64,000 nt of DNA from Aplectana chamaeleonis (GCA_029168955.1 JAPDOI010000699.1:62001-126000), one strand, 5' to 3'; positions 21,707 through 32,358 are shown, counted from the stretch's first letter. The notes: generated from the sequence alone by a model not told the origin. Program-made: numbers and translations.

Positions 21707-22551
21707 CCACCCCTACTCTAAAGTATCACAGGAAGTATTTGTTGTGACAATGAAATCTTTTGTGGACCCGTCATTCAGAATTCTCTACTCTCTATTGCTC
21801 CGTTCTTTCCTTGGAGCCCTAAATAATCCTGCTTTGCATAAAATATTCTTCTTTCTTCGATTGACAAAGTTTTCCACCGGTGACAAACACCATGAACATG
21901 TTCATTCAAATGGACAATAAGTCCATGTTATAGAATAATGTTACTGAAATACGAAGGCAGTGGTCACGATGAAAAACGTTATCGAAAAAAAAACTACAAA
22001 AATTAGCTTAGATCGAACACAGGTGGAAAACTATGAAGGTAGCGTCGTGAAAAACGGCCTAGAATCAGAGTCTCTAGGGCCCAAAGAAGCCAGTTCGTGC
22101 ACACGGGCACAGCGCCGACCAAAAAGATCGCAGTTTTATGCCGAACAGTCAAAAATCATGGACATTAAGAAGAAGAAATAAATGAAAGTTCACCTAATAA
22201 AAACAGCTGAGCAATGAAAGAAAGCACTCCAGTCAATGTTTTTGACTAGATGTGTACATAAAATCGAAGGTTCATTGATTGAAATTCAATTTTAATCCAG
22301 CTGATGTTCTTGATATAAGAGGTCGTCGATGCCGTTGATGTGGAGTGGACTCGTCGACCATCAAAAGACAAGAAAGTTCAGGCTTCAAATTTGGCCGAAA
22401 ACAGTGGTTTTTTCGCGATTTTTTCTTATAGGTCCAACCACTTTAGATAAAAAAGGGTTTATAGAAATAAAGACGAGAAGCATATCTGATCGCGACCACT
22501 GCCTTTAAGCGGAGCCATGGGCTCGTACTGTCTGCTCTGGATGCAGCTTCA
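21707..22551 (+). mobile_element. Palindrome spacer: truncated MITE A plus MITE D
   Basis: The first 245 bp match the right half of family A (from CCACCCCTACTCTAAAGTAT onward; compare CACCCCACCTTTTACTCTTA in the copy at 7508). Family A is cut exactly where the left arm ends, and its left half is absent. From 21953 to 22508 a family-D copy with ends AAGGCAGTGGTCACGATGA and (reverse complement) TAAAGGCAGTGGTCGCGATC follows. A 43-bp linker then joins the right arm. Confidence 0.85.
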
Positions 22552-24946
22552 ACGCCCGAGAATGCGTCACACTTTTTCCACTGGGTTGAGCAACTGATTC
22601 TACCAGAATGGCATGATCGGCCTGAATCCGAGCCTGCGTCGTCCTACTGACAGGAAGCGAAGTTAAATACGGACTGGAAAGAACTGGAAATAATTTTCCG
22701 ACACATGCTGATAATCTGTGAAGTTCATGGGTATGGTCGCAAGGATGTGGTGCAGCTTGCTACACCACCTGAATTCTTATCAACACATTCTTTCTCCTCC
22801 AAACTTCCTACTCGAGGATAAGTTTGGGTCTATGACATGGACTCCAAGTGTGGATCCTTCGACCTTTCTCTTTTATCGGTCGGAAACAAGCTAATTTCGA
22901 ACGATCCTGAGTAATTCAATTTTTATTTATTCTGACTAAGCATTCTTAGCATTGAATAGATCTACGAAAGGACAGTGGAAAACGTGTGATGTTTTCTTGG
23001 GCATTAAAACTACATTCAAAGCAAACAATGCGAGGGTGTGGCTCCGCTTGAACTAGCCGTTCTAAGCAAATGTGCGCGGATTGAAAAGGGCGTTCGCAAA
23101 AACTCGATTGAAACAGCCAAGTTTTTGAAGTGCTTCTGCGTCAAAACGACACTGAAGACTATTACCTTGATTTCTCTGATGATTCTTGCTATGAACGAAC
23201 CGATACAGAGGGTCTAGAAACGAAATTTCAGCTAAATTGCCAGCTAAATCATATGATTTCGCGATGTTCATTTTTTAAAATTTCCGCTGCCAGTTTCCTA
23301 CTAGTTGTTCCAATTTCATAAAGGATCACATCGAGGGGTTTTCGAAGGTGCTGCATCTTTTGACATTTACGGTTTGTCCCCTTGTTTCATTCGAACTTCG
23401 AAACCGCGAAAATTGGGGTATGTCATATAACTTTGCAACGCACTGTATTAGGCCACTTGTTAAATGCGGATGCACAGTGTTAAGTCAAGCTAGGAAGAGG
23501 GATATGCACAGGATTGGAAAAATACGGAACAACTTCACAAGAGAGGTGTTTATAAGGACCGAAGGATTTCAATTCTCCAGAATTCCAGACCCGATGGAAC
23601 GGAATTCGTTTTGAAATTATAATCCCTGGAGTCAAGAAGCAAGCTATTTGGTGCTTCTATGGTTTATAAAATTTTGAATGTCCTAAATAGTACTGATGTT
23701 TCCCTGTTTTATACCTTGGTTCACTCTGTAACCAGAGGAGAGGTTAAAATATCATATCGCAAACCGAAACAAGACACAGAGCAACAAGTTTCACGGTTCG
23801 AGCGGGATGAATCTTTATAAATCTGAGCGAAACCGTCGATACATCTTGCGCAGCTAAGACCTTCAAACGTGAGATCGCCAAGATTCTTCTGAAACCGTAA
23901 AAGCCTATCGTTCAACAGCTCCACCCTGTCTCGGTGTTACTTGTTTAAAAACTTCCTTCATTCTATTTTTCTGAAACTACAAACCATGGCCTGTGGTATA
24001 GTATATATGTTATTTTATTCTACGATTGTTTTTTACATCGTATAGAAATAAATAAACAGATAATTAAATAAAGAAAAAATAAATAAAGTTTCTGCTCATT
24101 TGCTAGCTGATAGTGATCAAAAATGAGTCGGCTTTGAGAACAATCAGAAACCATTCATACTAACAACAACAAAGAGCACGAGCTCCTACAGAAAAAGGGA
24201 GGCCAGATAATTTGGCTCGATGGTGCAGGGATTCTCCGCATTTGCAAACCGGAGGATCGATTTCTCACACAGTCAAATCTCAAAGTGGTACAAGAGTCTA
24301 AAGATGATTTTTTCATTTTTTTCCAATGAATCGGTATTCCTGTCTAGCAATCCAAAGAATGGGTAACACACTTTAATCATGCAGTCGACCAACATAAGTC
24401 ATGATGGTCCCTGTTGCCAAAACGTCAAAACTAAACACTGAAACTCTATAGCCTAATTCGATGACGCGGTCATCAGCAAGCTATTGTCAAAGAGAGAGGA
24501 CGTAATATTCATGTGGTGGAGTGCGAATAACCGCTTTCACCTTGCCCTTTGTGAAAGGTTCATATACTGAAACTAAATGATCGATTTGCGCACATCTTCC
24601 GTGTGTCGTACCTTCGCTCCTGGGGCTCTCTGATTGCAAGGCCCGTGTCGTTTAACACTTAAGAGACGGCCTGCTCCACGGCTAATTTCCACAGTCGACC
24701 GGTGCGCGCCATGGCTAATTGTTTCCGTGGGTGACATGTGTGGACACTCGATCCGCTGGGAACCACTTCGATTGGAGCAGGCTTTCTTAAATGGTACACA
24801 TCATCCGTTGTTTCATTTCCACTCCATTCTTGAGTACAATGGGGGAAAGGCCATGATGGAGCCACAATAATTCACTCTCTTACGAGCGTGCTGCGTTTCA
24901 AATTTGGAAGGTATTTCAACTTTACGCAAAGCGCTTTAAATCACGA
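22552..24946 (-). repeat. Right arm of 5.6-kb near-perfect palindrome
   Basis: Inverted copy of 19308-21706. Outside the outer edge the sequences diverge at once (ATTCTCGCC complement on the left, TTTTTTATTCGG on the right), so the boundary is sharp. The part at 23297-23450 also resembles 50836-50980 (TTATACGACATACCCCAATT), so the arm itself contains an older dispersed repeat. Confidence 0.95.
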
Positions 24947-25299
24947 TTTTTTATTCGGCTCCCCTTCCTTTTTGTCGCAGTACCAGAACTGCAGTTTTGA
25001 TTGCAAAGTCTCTATTTTGTTGCATGGTATGTAGCAGTTCGTAGTTTTTTCAATACTGTGTAAGTAAGTGCTCAGTACGCTTCGTTTTCGATTTGAGATC
25101 TTTTTGAGGAACCCGTTAGCTCAAGAGTAAGAATATTCCTTCGTTTGCATGATTGTTGAATTTTTCTGAAATAAATAAATTGTATTCACAGAAAACCAGT
25201 GAATTATACGCGGGAAATGGTAAAAATCAATACGAAGAGTAAGGACGAGCGAAGGTATAAGTAATAGACGTAATCGATCATCTAGGATTTCAAAATAGG
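24947..25299. other. No feature recognised
   Basis: No exon, repeat or element end seen. Confidence 0.35.
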
Positions 25300-25686
25300 T
25301 CAAAGGTAGGCATTTCCTGTACAGGTGGTAAGGTTGATGACGTCACGAACATTTATTTGAGAAGGGGTCACCCCGTCCACAGTGGCGTCGGCGATATCTT
25401 TCTCAATGCGGGGCCGCTCCGTTCGGTGCAGGGTTGACGACGGCGCTACCCATGCAGGCATTGCTCCGTCGACCTTGGAGTTTACGACCGCGCTGTGCGA
25501 GCGACTCACCCCGTCCGGGGTGCTTCCCGGCATGGTCGTCGAGTCTTGCCTGAGCCGCTTACTCGCTGTCCCTAGTCTCCTCTCCACGCAGGGAACCATG
25601 GGGATTTCTTTTTTATTTGTAACATATATTGATTGCATCCTAACTGACGTGATAGCGTCAATAAGAGTGTCGCGAAAATTTACCAC
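25300..25686 (-). other. Open frame of uncertain coding status in a GC-rich block
   Basis: A 128-codon frame on the minus strand includes VERRLGTASKRLRQDSTTMP and PRIEKDIADATVDGVTPSQI. The opposite strand is also open for 155 codons over much of the same block, which lowers the value of either. The GC content is clearly above the flanks. There is no domain I can name and no convincing splice context. It could be a coding exon downstream of gene 2, a piece of a mobile element, or chance. Confidence 0.3.
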
Positions 25687-26229
25687 AAGACATTGCTTTG
25701 AGGGGACCGCAGAGTCATCCCAGAATTACTGCCGAAAGACATTATGGACAGCATTTGAATACCAATCGCCCATCAAGTCGATAAAAGTTAGAGTTGAAGG
25801 AGTTGCAAAGACAACCACGTGTACACACAATGTTGGCCTTCATTTGTAATAAGCGACAAACACAACAGTCTTTATGTGCCACTCTAAAATTTTGGTAAAC
25901 AGTCAAACGATTACGTCCATTCCGTATAACTATAAGAGCAATGCGACTACTGTTCCGCGTTACTATTTTGAAAACTCGATTTTCTCTTCATTTGAAGGAA
26001 AGCGGAACGCTTTTTGTACCGCCTGGAAACGACTAGTGACGTAGACCCATGACACTGGAGGCGTTGGTGAGCAGATGAGCATCTGAATTAAGTTACACTT
26101 TGAAGAACAAAAAAGGACAATCATGTTTACGACACTTACGCTTTCGCCATCACCTCCGTATTTTGTGTGGCACGATGCGAAATGTTGCGCGTATAGGGCT
26201 TTAATCTAAAATTTAATGAGGTTGGCCTC
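25687..26229. other. No feature recognised
   Basis: No repeat structure or supportable exon. Confidence 0.35.
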
Positions 26230-26960
26230 TCGGGACAGCATCATGTCATTCGTGAAGATGTTATGATGTACAGTGAAGGAATTGGGTTCATCAATGAAGA
26301 ATGGAGAAGGAGGCGTATTGGGCTTTGTGGGTAGAACCGATTTTATTTGACCATTGTTCGTATCTATCCCGAAGATCACCCTTATTTAAATTTCAGCTTA
26401 TTGTTGCAAGAGAAAAAGTTCTGGTGATGTTTCTTGAATGAGTATTTGGAATAGAGAATAATGATCAAGGTGGCAAAGACTATGTACTGAGCTTTTTTCC
26501 AAAGATGAACATCATCACCAGATTGCTTTGAGTGCTTGGAAGCAGAAGAACAGCATGGGCAGCTTCTGGGCCTAGTAAATCAGTCAGCGAAAATCTGGTT
26601 GGCCAAGAACTGAGGTGTCAGCTGTTTGAATCAACAATGCTCTCTGCGCTCTGCTACGCAACGTGGGCCGACACAGCGTCCAAATCAAGGTCTTGGCAAG
26701 TTACCCGCAGAACGCCCGGGCGTTGTTTTTGAAAGCTTCTGAAGCTGGTGGTCTGAACAATAAGCCGGACTTCGCTGTTCAGACCTTCGAAGTATATCCC
26801 ATGTTTGGGACTCAGTGAAATACCCACCGAAATCCAAGCTTCGTTGAGTAGATCAGATTGTGAGAATCTACGACAGATTCAGAAAAAACATCGAAATAGA
26901 CCCCTGAGAGTAGCTCACGCCGTCGAATGAGGCCACATGCTATCTTGTTGATTTTCTGCC
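26230..26960 (+). pseudogene. RTE-type LINE reverse transcriptase fragment, degenerate
   Basis: The frame at 26532-26732 reads LGSRRTAWAASGPSKSV then LFESTMLSALCYATWADTAS. This is the region just after the reverse transcriptase catalytic core in RTE-family LINEs (normally SRRKRAAW...LFDSTVLPALTYASETW). A frameshift follows near 26740, after which SDLRSISHVWDSVKYPPKSK continues the usual C-terminal sequence, ending near 26960 with stops inside. The upstream part (26230-26330) has GLSGQHHVIREDVMMYSEGI-like coding traces but no readable catalytic YADD. It is a 5'-truncated, mutated copy and is not functional. Confidence 0.8.
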
Positions 26961-26993
26961 GAGACTGTTAATCAACTTGTTTGCAGCGAATAT

Positions 26994-27104
26994 TCAGTTT
27001 GATGCCCGATGCTCGTGATCGTAAGGTAAGACGAAACAGACCACCACCATGTCTGGCAAATGCGAAGGAACTAGGACGGAAATTATGCTAGGGCTCGCAC
27101 GATA
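26994..27104. other. Short interval between LINE and hairpin
   Basis: Nothing recognised. Confidence 0.3.
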
Positions 27105-27114
27105 CGCGAAGACG

Positions 27115-27264
27115 GGATAGGGGCTCTCTACACACAGAGGGAAGAGTTGTCCCGTTTTTGCAGTTCGACACGTCACGCGACTCAATGGAAGGGAAGTGGT
27201 CCCGAGTGGAATTAGAGCCGCGAAACGCGCGACAACTCCTCGGTGTGTAGAGAGCCCCTGTCCC
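27115..27264. mobile_element. Mutator-like hairpin MITE with 10-bp target duplication
   Basis: Inverted ends GGATAGGGGCTCTCTACACA and (reverse complement) GGGACAGGGGCTCTCTACAC are flanked by the identical 10-mer CGCGAAGACG at 27105-27114 and 27265-27274. A 9-11-bp duplication is what Mutator-like elements make. At 150 bp it has no coding capacity. Confidence 0.85.
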
Positions 27265-27464
27265 CGCGAAGACGATCCGTTCACGTATCTAAGTCAAAAA
27301 GGTTTCGCAAACAATGCATCAAGGTTTGCTTACAGACTATCGAAGTTAGCAGCGCCTAGTAGTGTCTTTCTGTGCAATATCTGCCGAGTGCTTTAATTCC
27401 AGCCTCAATATGTATTTTGCAAGAATTTTTTTTGGCATGGACAATGTAAAAAACGCTCTCTCAC

Positions 27465-27523
27465 CCTCTTCGATTCCCTATCAACATCTTCTTTATCCGC
27501 AATAATGTTAACAACGGTAGCAC
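27465..27523 (-). CDS. Exon 4 (last visible) of methyltransferase paralogue 2
   Basis: A 59-bp exon with acceptor TTTTCCAG and donor GTGAGA. It contributes two bases then 19 codons, ATVVNIIADKEDVDRESKR. The preceding exon (37030-37158) ends in one base, giving Gly at the junction (...ITAEKG ATVVNII), and the residues fit the beta-strand after the LEDG loop of this family. The distance to the previous exon makes a 9.5-kb intron. The frame also stays open past the donor to a TGA at about 27405 (VRERFLHCPCQ...), so this could instead be a terminal exon. I cannot decide which. No later exon was identified. Confidence 0.7.
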
Positions 27524-27591
27524 CTGGAAAACCCGGTGTATCAGAAGCGAAGGACACGGTTTTATATGTGAAAAAAAACATGGAGCTATAT

Positions 27592-27740
27592 ACAGTCGGC
27601 ATGAATCCTAGTAATACCGTGAATTCCCTATTGAATGTTGGCGCAAACTCGGTGCCATATGCTATATCATAGGTGCACCGAGTGCGCTAACTTTTAACGG
27701 GGGACGCAAAGTATCACTAGGACCCATTTCAACTCTATAT
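27592..27740. mobile_element. MITE family J, copy 1
   Basis: Starts ACAGTCGGCATGAATCCTAG and contains GCGCAAACTCGGTGCCATAT and GGGGACGCAAAGTATCACTA. The best copy is at 54013-54151, where both ends are intact inverted repeats. Here the right end has decayed. Confidence 0.7.
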
Positions 27741-28225
27741 ACCTACATTTACAACTCAATAGGTGGTTCACCTCTTCCTGTCCCGTCTTATCGCCCTGAT
27801 CTACTTTCTCGTTTTACTTCTTCGCTCATCTACAGACTTCTTCCAGAAAGTCGGCTTATCTATTTTCAACTTATCCTGAATGTCAAAGAGCGTGGCACCA
27901 GCTGAATGGAAACTTTGAAAAATCGGAAAGAGATCCACTGTTAATTTACATCACACCATGCGAGGGCGTACTAGTATGGGGTTCACATAGGTGAAGAATA
28001 TTTGACTCCCAATAGCAAAAAGACTGAATTTAATTCAAAGAGGTGTCACATAACGGAAAATGTATGTAGACTGACAGAAAAATGAACGAATGAAGAATAA
28101 ATGATAAAGAATGATGCTTTCGACGTTAGTCAGTCTTTTGGTTGACGCGGCATACTTTTACGGTGATTTAGAGTAGTTAAGGTCTTCAAATATGGGGGTG
28201 GGGTGGGGCAATGGGCCTATACATA
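27741..28225. other. No feature recognised (intron of paralogue 2)
   Basis: Unique-looking sequence inside the long intron. Confidence 0.35.
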
Positions 28226-28368
28226 AGGTTTCCTTTTTCGAATTAGTCTGATGCATGGATCAGGCGGCTGGCCTTGCAGGGTCGGCGGCCTCACTGGATA
28301 ATGTGGATAATGTCTACCGTCTCAGCTCCGTCCCTATCGTCAGACTGGAAATCATTACGCGAACTCTG
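28226..28368. repeat. Family R repeat fragment
   Basis: AATTAGTCTGATGCATGGAT, GGCGGCCTCACTGGATAATG and ATTACGCGAACTCTGC match the family at 41645-42115. Confidence 0.65.
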
Positions 28369-28391
28369 CATAGATACATACATACATACAT

Positions 28392-28554
28392 AAACTCTGG
28401 TCCCGCCGTAATGACCTGTTGATTTCGATTATCACAGCGCGGAGCGGTGGCCTCTTCGTCGGAACCTCCTTATCACTAGTTATATTTCACTGAGGCCCAC
28501 CGCTCCGCTGCTGATATTGATCGAAATCAACAGGTCACTACTGCGGGACCAGAG

Positions 28555-28557
<3 letters not shown>
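28392..28557. mobile_element. Hairpin element within the microsatellite (first)
   Basis: AAACTCTGGTCCCGCCGTAA with GACCTGTTGATTTCGAT is matched in reverse complement by ATCGAAATCAACAGGTCACT followed by GCGGGACCAGAGTTT. A second internal pairing is GGAGCGGTGG with CCACCGCTCC. Both ends abut CATA repeats. Confidence 0.85.
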
Positions 28558-28586
<29 letters not shown>

Positions 28587-28776
28587 CATACATAAGCATA
28601 CATACATACATACATACATACATACATACATACATACATACATACATACATACATACATACATACATACATACATACATACATACATACATACATACATA
28701 CATACATACCATACATACATACATACATACATACATACATACATACATACATACATACATGCATACATACATATAA

Positions 28777-28942
28777 TCTAGTTCCGCAATCGGGTTCAGT
28801 CCGCAAAGTCTCATTATCACAATCGTAGAAGCGAAGCGGTTGTTCTGAGAATGATTCCAGTTGATTTTTTCAAAACCAACCGCTTCGCTTCTACGATTGC
28901 GATAATGAGACTTTGCGGACTGAACGCGATTGTGGAACTATA
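28777..28942. mobile_element. Hairpin element within the microsatellite (second)
   Basis: Arms of about 65 bp: TCAGTCCGCAAAGTCTCATT and ACAATCGTAGAAGCGAAGCG on the left are repeated inverted on the right with only one or two differences. The sequence is unrelated to the first hairpin, yet it is also flanked by CATA units on both sides. Confidence 0.9.
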
Positions 28943-28990
28943 GTGTACATACATACATACATACACATTTATTTCGAAAACAAACAGGGA

Positions 28991-29212
28991 TCACCCAACA
29001 AAGTAAATTCCACCATATTCAAGTATCCCTCGCCACCGATTGGGCAGATCATGAATTTCCGACGCGTAGAACTCTGGCTGTTTCGAGTGGAAGTGTTCTA
29101 CATGGGCCATTTTGACGTGGCCATCATTAGTGATCTGTTTCCCATTCAGGAAGTGCTGCATAGAGCGGTGCAGATGGTCGTTGGAAGGGGCAAGATCTGG
29201 GCTATACGATGG
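28991..29212 (-). pseudogene. Mariner transposase C-terminal relic (minus copy)
   Basis: Seventy-three codons to a natural stop read YSPDLAPSNDHLHRSMQHFL, then FHSKQPEFYASEIHDLPNRW and a terminal GGIYFVG. This is the C-terminal third of a mariner (DD34D) transposase. The third catalytic Asp of the usual PSDYHLF is replaced (PSNDHLH), so this copy was dead even before truncation. It faces away from the plus-strand relic at 31351-31560. Confidence 0.85.
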
Positions 29213-29697
29213 ACCTGGGCTAGGAGGCAGGGGTGTGCGGCAATTGCCGTTTGCCGTTTACCGGCCAATTTTGGGGTTTGCCGTTGCCGTTGCCGTTTGC
29301 CGTAATTTTCGTCTGAAACGGCAAATTTTCGGCAAAATAAGTTAAAACAAAAGGCTTTGCCCCTATGGCAGTTTTTGTATTGGTCAGGAATTCGAAACTG
29401 CTACGAATAATTATTTTGGCTAGTTCCAGCTGATGTGATGTGTAATTGTACCCATTAAATTGGTAACTGATGAGAATATGAACTCTTTTATAAACTCTTG
29501 ACGAAGTAATCAGAAAAGTTCGTTCATGTTCTAAGCTGTTTATGAGCCTCCAAATGTCTTTTTTCAATTATCAAACTCTTAACCCCTTTAGAAATGCTAA
29601 ATTTGCAAAAAAAAACTTTTCCAGAAGCATTCAGATTCCTGCAAGTTCCAAGATTACAAAACCAAGTGGTATCAAAGTTGTAAAGTGAAAGCAGTCA

Positions 29698-30186
29698 TTT
29701 AAAAGCCGTGTTCACGACAATCTTTGACTTTGAAATTAATTGCGGATTAGATTTTTGGTCCCTGGGTAGATGTGAAATGACGAAGAAATCGAGAAAAATG
29801 CACCAGAAGGGCACTAAGTTCTCAAATCTCACCCCGCCTATTAGGTTTTACAGGAACTGTTTGCTTCGACAATGAAATCTTTTGTGGAACCGTCTTTTGC
29901 AATGCCCTACTCTCTGTTGCTTCTCACTTTCCTTCAGACCCTAACGAAAACTGTTTTACCTAGAATATTTTTCCGTTTTGATTCTCCCCATTTTTATCGG
30001 TGACAACCACAGTGATCATGTTCATCCAATCGGACAACTAGTCCAGACCAGAGAATAATGTCACTGGAATGACGTTTTAGTGCGTTTCTCGCTGGTTCTT
30101 CGTAATTCCGGTAACACTTGGTTGCCAACGCATTGTTTTGAGTGGAAAACTTGGTAACGAAAATCATCACGAACACTGCCTTTAAA
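29698..30186 (+). mobile_element. MITE family A, copy nested in the hAT-like element
   Basis: Ends TTTAAAAGCCGTGTTCACGA and (reverse complement) TTTAAAGGCAGTGTTCGTGA. It is collinear with 7375-7865, including TGACGAAGAAATCGAGAAAA, GTGGAACCGTCTTTTGCAAT and ATCGGACAACTAGTCCAGAC. Confidence 0.9.
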
Positions 30187-30454
30187 CATACAAACCGGTT
30201 GAGAACTCGTATAAATCGGTCCGCCTATAGTGGGTTGGTGGGCTGATGGTCATGATTGGGACAGGAAATTAGTAAAATCTGCAAACAATTTGTCCGGCTT
30301 TTTTTAATTTAACAGTGTTCACAGCGGTCATTAGAGGCAAGGTTCAATAATATTTTCGATTTCGAGATCCATAGCTGAAACGAAGAGTTGACCCAGTGGC
30401 AGAGCTGAGTTTGTTAAGAAACGGTGTAAAGAGGAAAAATGATAATAATTGCAA

Positions 30455-30570
30455 TGCATATACTGCCCCGAAACTTGAACGTGGTGTGCTCGCCCGACCC
30501 ACTTCCTCTGTAGCCACAGGGGAAGTGGTTGGTGCCAACACACCACATTTAAGTTTGGGACCGTTTAGAG
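30455..30570. repeat. Small hairpin, about 115 bp
   Basis: GAAACTTGAACGTGGTGTGC and CCCACTTCCTCTGTAGCC pair with GGGGAAGTGG and GCCAACACACCACATTTAAG plus TTTGGGACC. A short nonautonomous foldback without coding capacity. Confidence 0.7.
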
Positions 30571-31247
30571 CGACTAATTGCTAGCTTTTAGCCGACCATG
30601 TTGTCTTAGTAAGCCTCGTGCCGGCTTGTAGACCGAATACACAGAAAGGGAAGCGCCTAAGAGCAGTCCGGCTGGCTAAACGCACTGCACGCGGCGCTCC
30701 AGCGGCGACGTGAGCGCAGCGGCTTTCCGTCGCGCGCGTCGCATGTAACAGTCGAATTGTCACAAAATTCTCTCATTCTGTGCAATCGATCAACGCGCCC
30801 TTCAGAGCTCTTGATTTCCCGTGGAAATTCGAAATTTGCTCTTATTGTGAGCACTGTATACAACTAGACTAATCTCACTTCACTCCTGTGGCCTCACAAG
30901 TGAAACCATATCAGGTGAGCGACAACGGGAATCCTGAGTGTACTACTTGTTACTTGCAGTAAAAATTGTGAGTGGCCTTTGTCATGAGCTAGGTGTGGGT
31001 TGTATTTCGCCACAAATGTCGACTAATCATTGAGACTTGTTGATCTTGACAGTGACTCCTATACAGATCACATACAGAACAGCGCTATCGGCATTCTCTG
31101 ATCACCTGAGGCTTTCAAGTAGCTCTTAATTTACGGGATATTTTCTTCCTGTAATTCTAGTAAAACGCAAGGCACATAGTAACTGGTACATATTGCATGG
31201 AACACCACACGACTAAACAAATGTTGGTGTTTTATAGCAATAAACAG
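30571..31247. other. Interior of hAT-like element, no gene recognised
   Basis: A GC-rich patch at 30660-30740 (GCGGCGCTCCAGCGGCGACG) is open on the minus strand, without motif. Confidence 0.35.
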
Positions 31248-31350
31248 ATTTTGCCATTTGCCGTTTTGCCGTTTGCCGGTCATTTTTGGGGTTCGCCGTT
31301 GCCGTTTGCCGAAATTTTAAATTCCTTTGCCGCACATCCCTGCTAGGGAA

Positions 31351-31560
31351 GTTCTTCCTCAACCTCCATATAGCCCAGATCTTGCCCTCTTCCGACTACC
31401 ATCTGTTCCGCTCCATGCAGCACTTCCTGGATGGAAAACAATTCACTAACCATGAAAAAGTAAAATGGCCTTAGAAGAATACTTCGACTCGAAACAGCCA
31501 ACTCATAAATCTGCTTGTTTCCTCATTACCCCATACAGGTTTGGTTCCGAATTACCGACT
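31351..31560 (+). pseudogene. Mariner transposase C-terminal relic (plus copy)
   Basis: CCTCCATATAGCCCAGATCT encodes PPYSPDLA. After a 1-bp frame change comes LPSSDYHLFRSMQHFLDGKQ, then EYFDSKQ in a further frame. It is homologous to the minus-strand relic at 28991-29212 but in the opposite orientation. Here the catalytic Asp of SDYHLF is kept, but the frame is broken. Confidence 0.85.
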
Positions 31561-31867
31561 TGATAAGCCTTGGGTGAGGATCGGTCACTCGATGGGTTGC
31601 AGCGCCAGCGGCACCACTCGCCACTGCGCTATACACACCCTGATCATAAACGAGAAATATCGAATAAATGTAGAATAACTGGAGTGCGTCCACTGCTACC
31701 AATCTCGCTGCGGACCCATCAGCAGCCAGCGCGCCAATCGCGCACACCAATCAGAATTACATTTCATGGTATGCACGCAACGGATACGATGAGCGAAGGT
31801 TTTTAAAAAGATCGTCAACAGTGATACGCACTGTATCAGAGCTCTCAAATTAACTAGTGAGGTAGCC

Positions 31868-32358
31868 TTAAAGGCAGTGTTCACGACGATTTTCGTCCCC
31901 GACTTTTTCACACAGAACAATGCGTTGGCCTCCAAGTGTTACCGAAATTCCGAACAAACGGCGAGAAACACATTAACGTTGTGTTCCAGTGACATTATTC
32001 TGTAATATGGACTAGTTGTCCGGCTGGATGAACATGTTCATGGTGGTTGTTACCGGTGGAAAATTGGGTCAATCGAAAATAGAAGAATATTTTCATGCAA
32101 AGCAGGATTAGTAAGGACCCTAAAGAAAGAACGGAACAATAGAGAATAGAGAATTGGAAAAAACGGGTCCACAAAAATTTTCATTGCCACAACAAGCAGT
32201 TTCTGTGAGAATAAGGAGGCCGGGTGAAAATAGAAGATTTCTTGTACTTCTGGTGCGTTTTTCTCAATTTCTACGTCGTTTTAGTTCTACCCGGGGGCCA
32301 CCTAATCAATACAGCAAGAAATCTCAAAATTGAAGATTATTGTGAACACTGCCTACAA
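31868..32358 (-). mobile_element. MITE family A, inverted copy (491 bp)
   Basis: Left end TTAAAGGCAGTGTTCACGAC, right end (reverse complement) TAGGCAGTGTTCACAATAAT. The interior is the reverse complement of 7375-7865; for example GGACTAGTTGTCCGGCTGGA and GAACATGTTCATGGTGGTTG appear in the opposite order. Confidence 0.9.

Larger units (their letters stand above)
28372..28968. repeat. (CATA)n microsatellite carrying two embedded hairpins
   Basis: CATA repeats occur at 28376-28391, 28558-28776 (with a few phase slips, e.g. near 28595 and 28708) and 28947-28968. The gaps between the three blocks are exactly occupied by two different hairpin elements. Long open frames here encode only HTYI or MYVC repeats and are not genes. 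Confidence 0.95.
29228..31342. mobile_element. hAT-like nonautonomous element inserted between mariner relics
   Basis: Left terminus CAGGGGTGTGCGGCAATTGC and right terminus (reverse complement) CAGGGATGTGCGGCAAAGG are inverted repeats. The 8 bp outside are CTAGGAGG and CTAGGGAA, matching in five of eight including the first five, as expected of an aged 8-bp hAT duplication. Both ends continue into CGGCAAACGGC-type repeats (to about 29340 and from about 31250). The 2.1-kb interior contains a family-A MITE (29698-30186) and a small hairpin (30455-30570). No transposase recognised. The alternative is two separate short elements flanking 1.9 kb of other sequence. Confidence 0.65.

Noticed and set aside
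20634..23614. Mirrored frames of 88-96 codons (beginning MLHLLTFTVCPLVSFEL) in the palindrome arms
   Set aside because: They exist twice only because the arms are inverted copies; no motif, no splice context, and the underlying DNA matches a noncoding dispersed repeat at 50.8 kb.
28480..28828. Open frames of up to 108 codons reading HTYI or MYVC repeats
   Set aside because: Translation of the CATA microsatellite, where the 4-bp unit gives a 12-bp stop-free pattern.
30325..30355. Further family-A terminus (GAGGCAAGGTTCAATAATATT)
   Set aside because: Only about half of the terminal bases agree and there is no matching right end.
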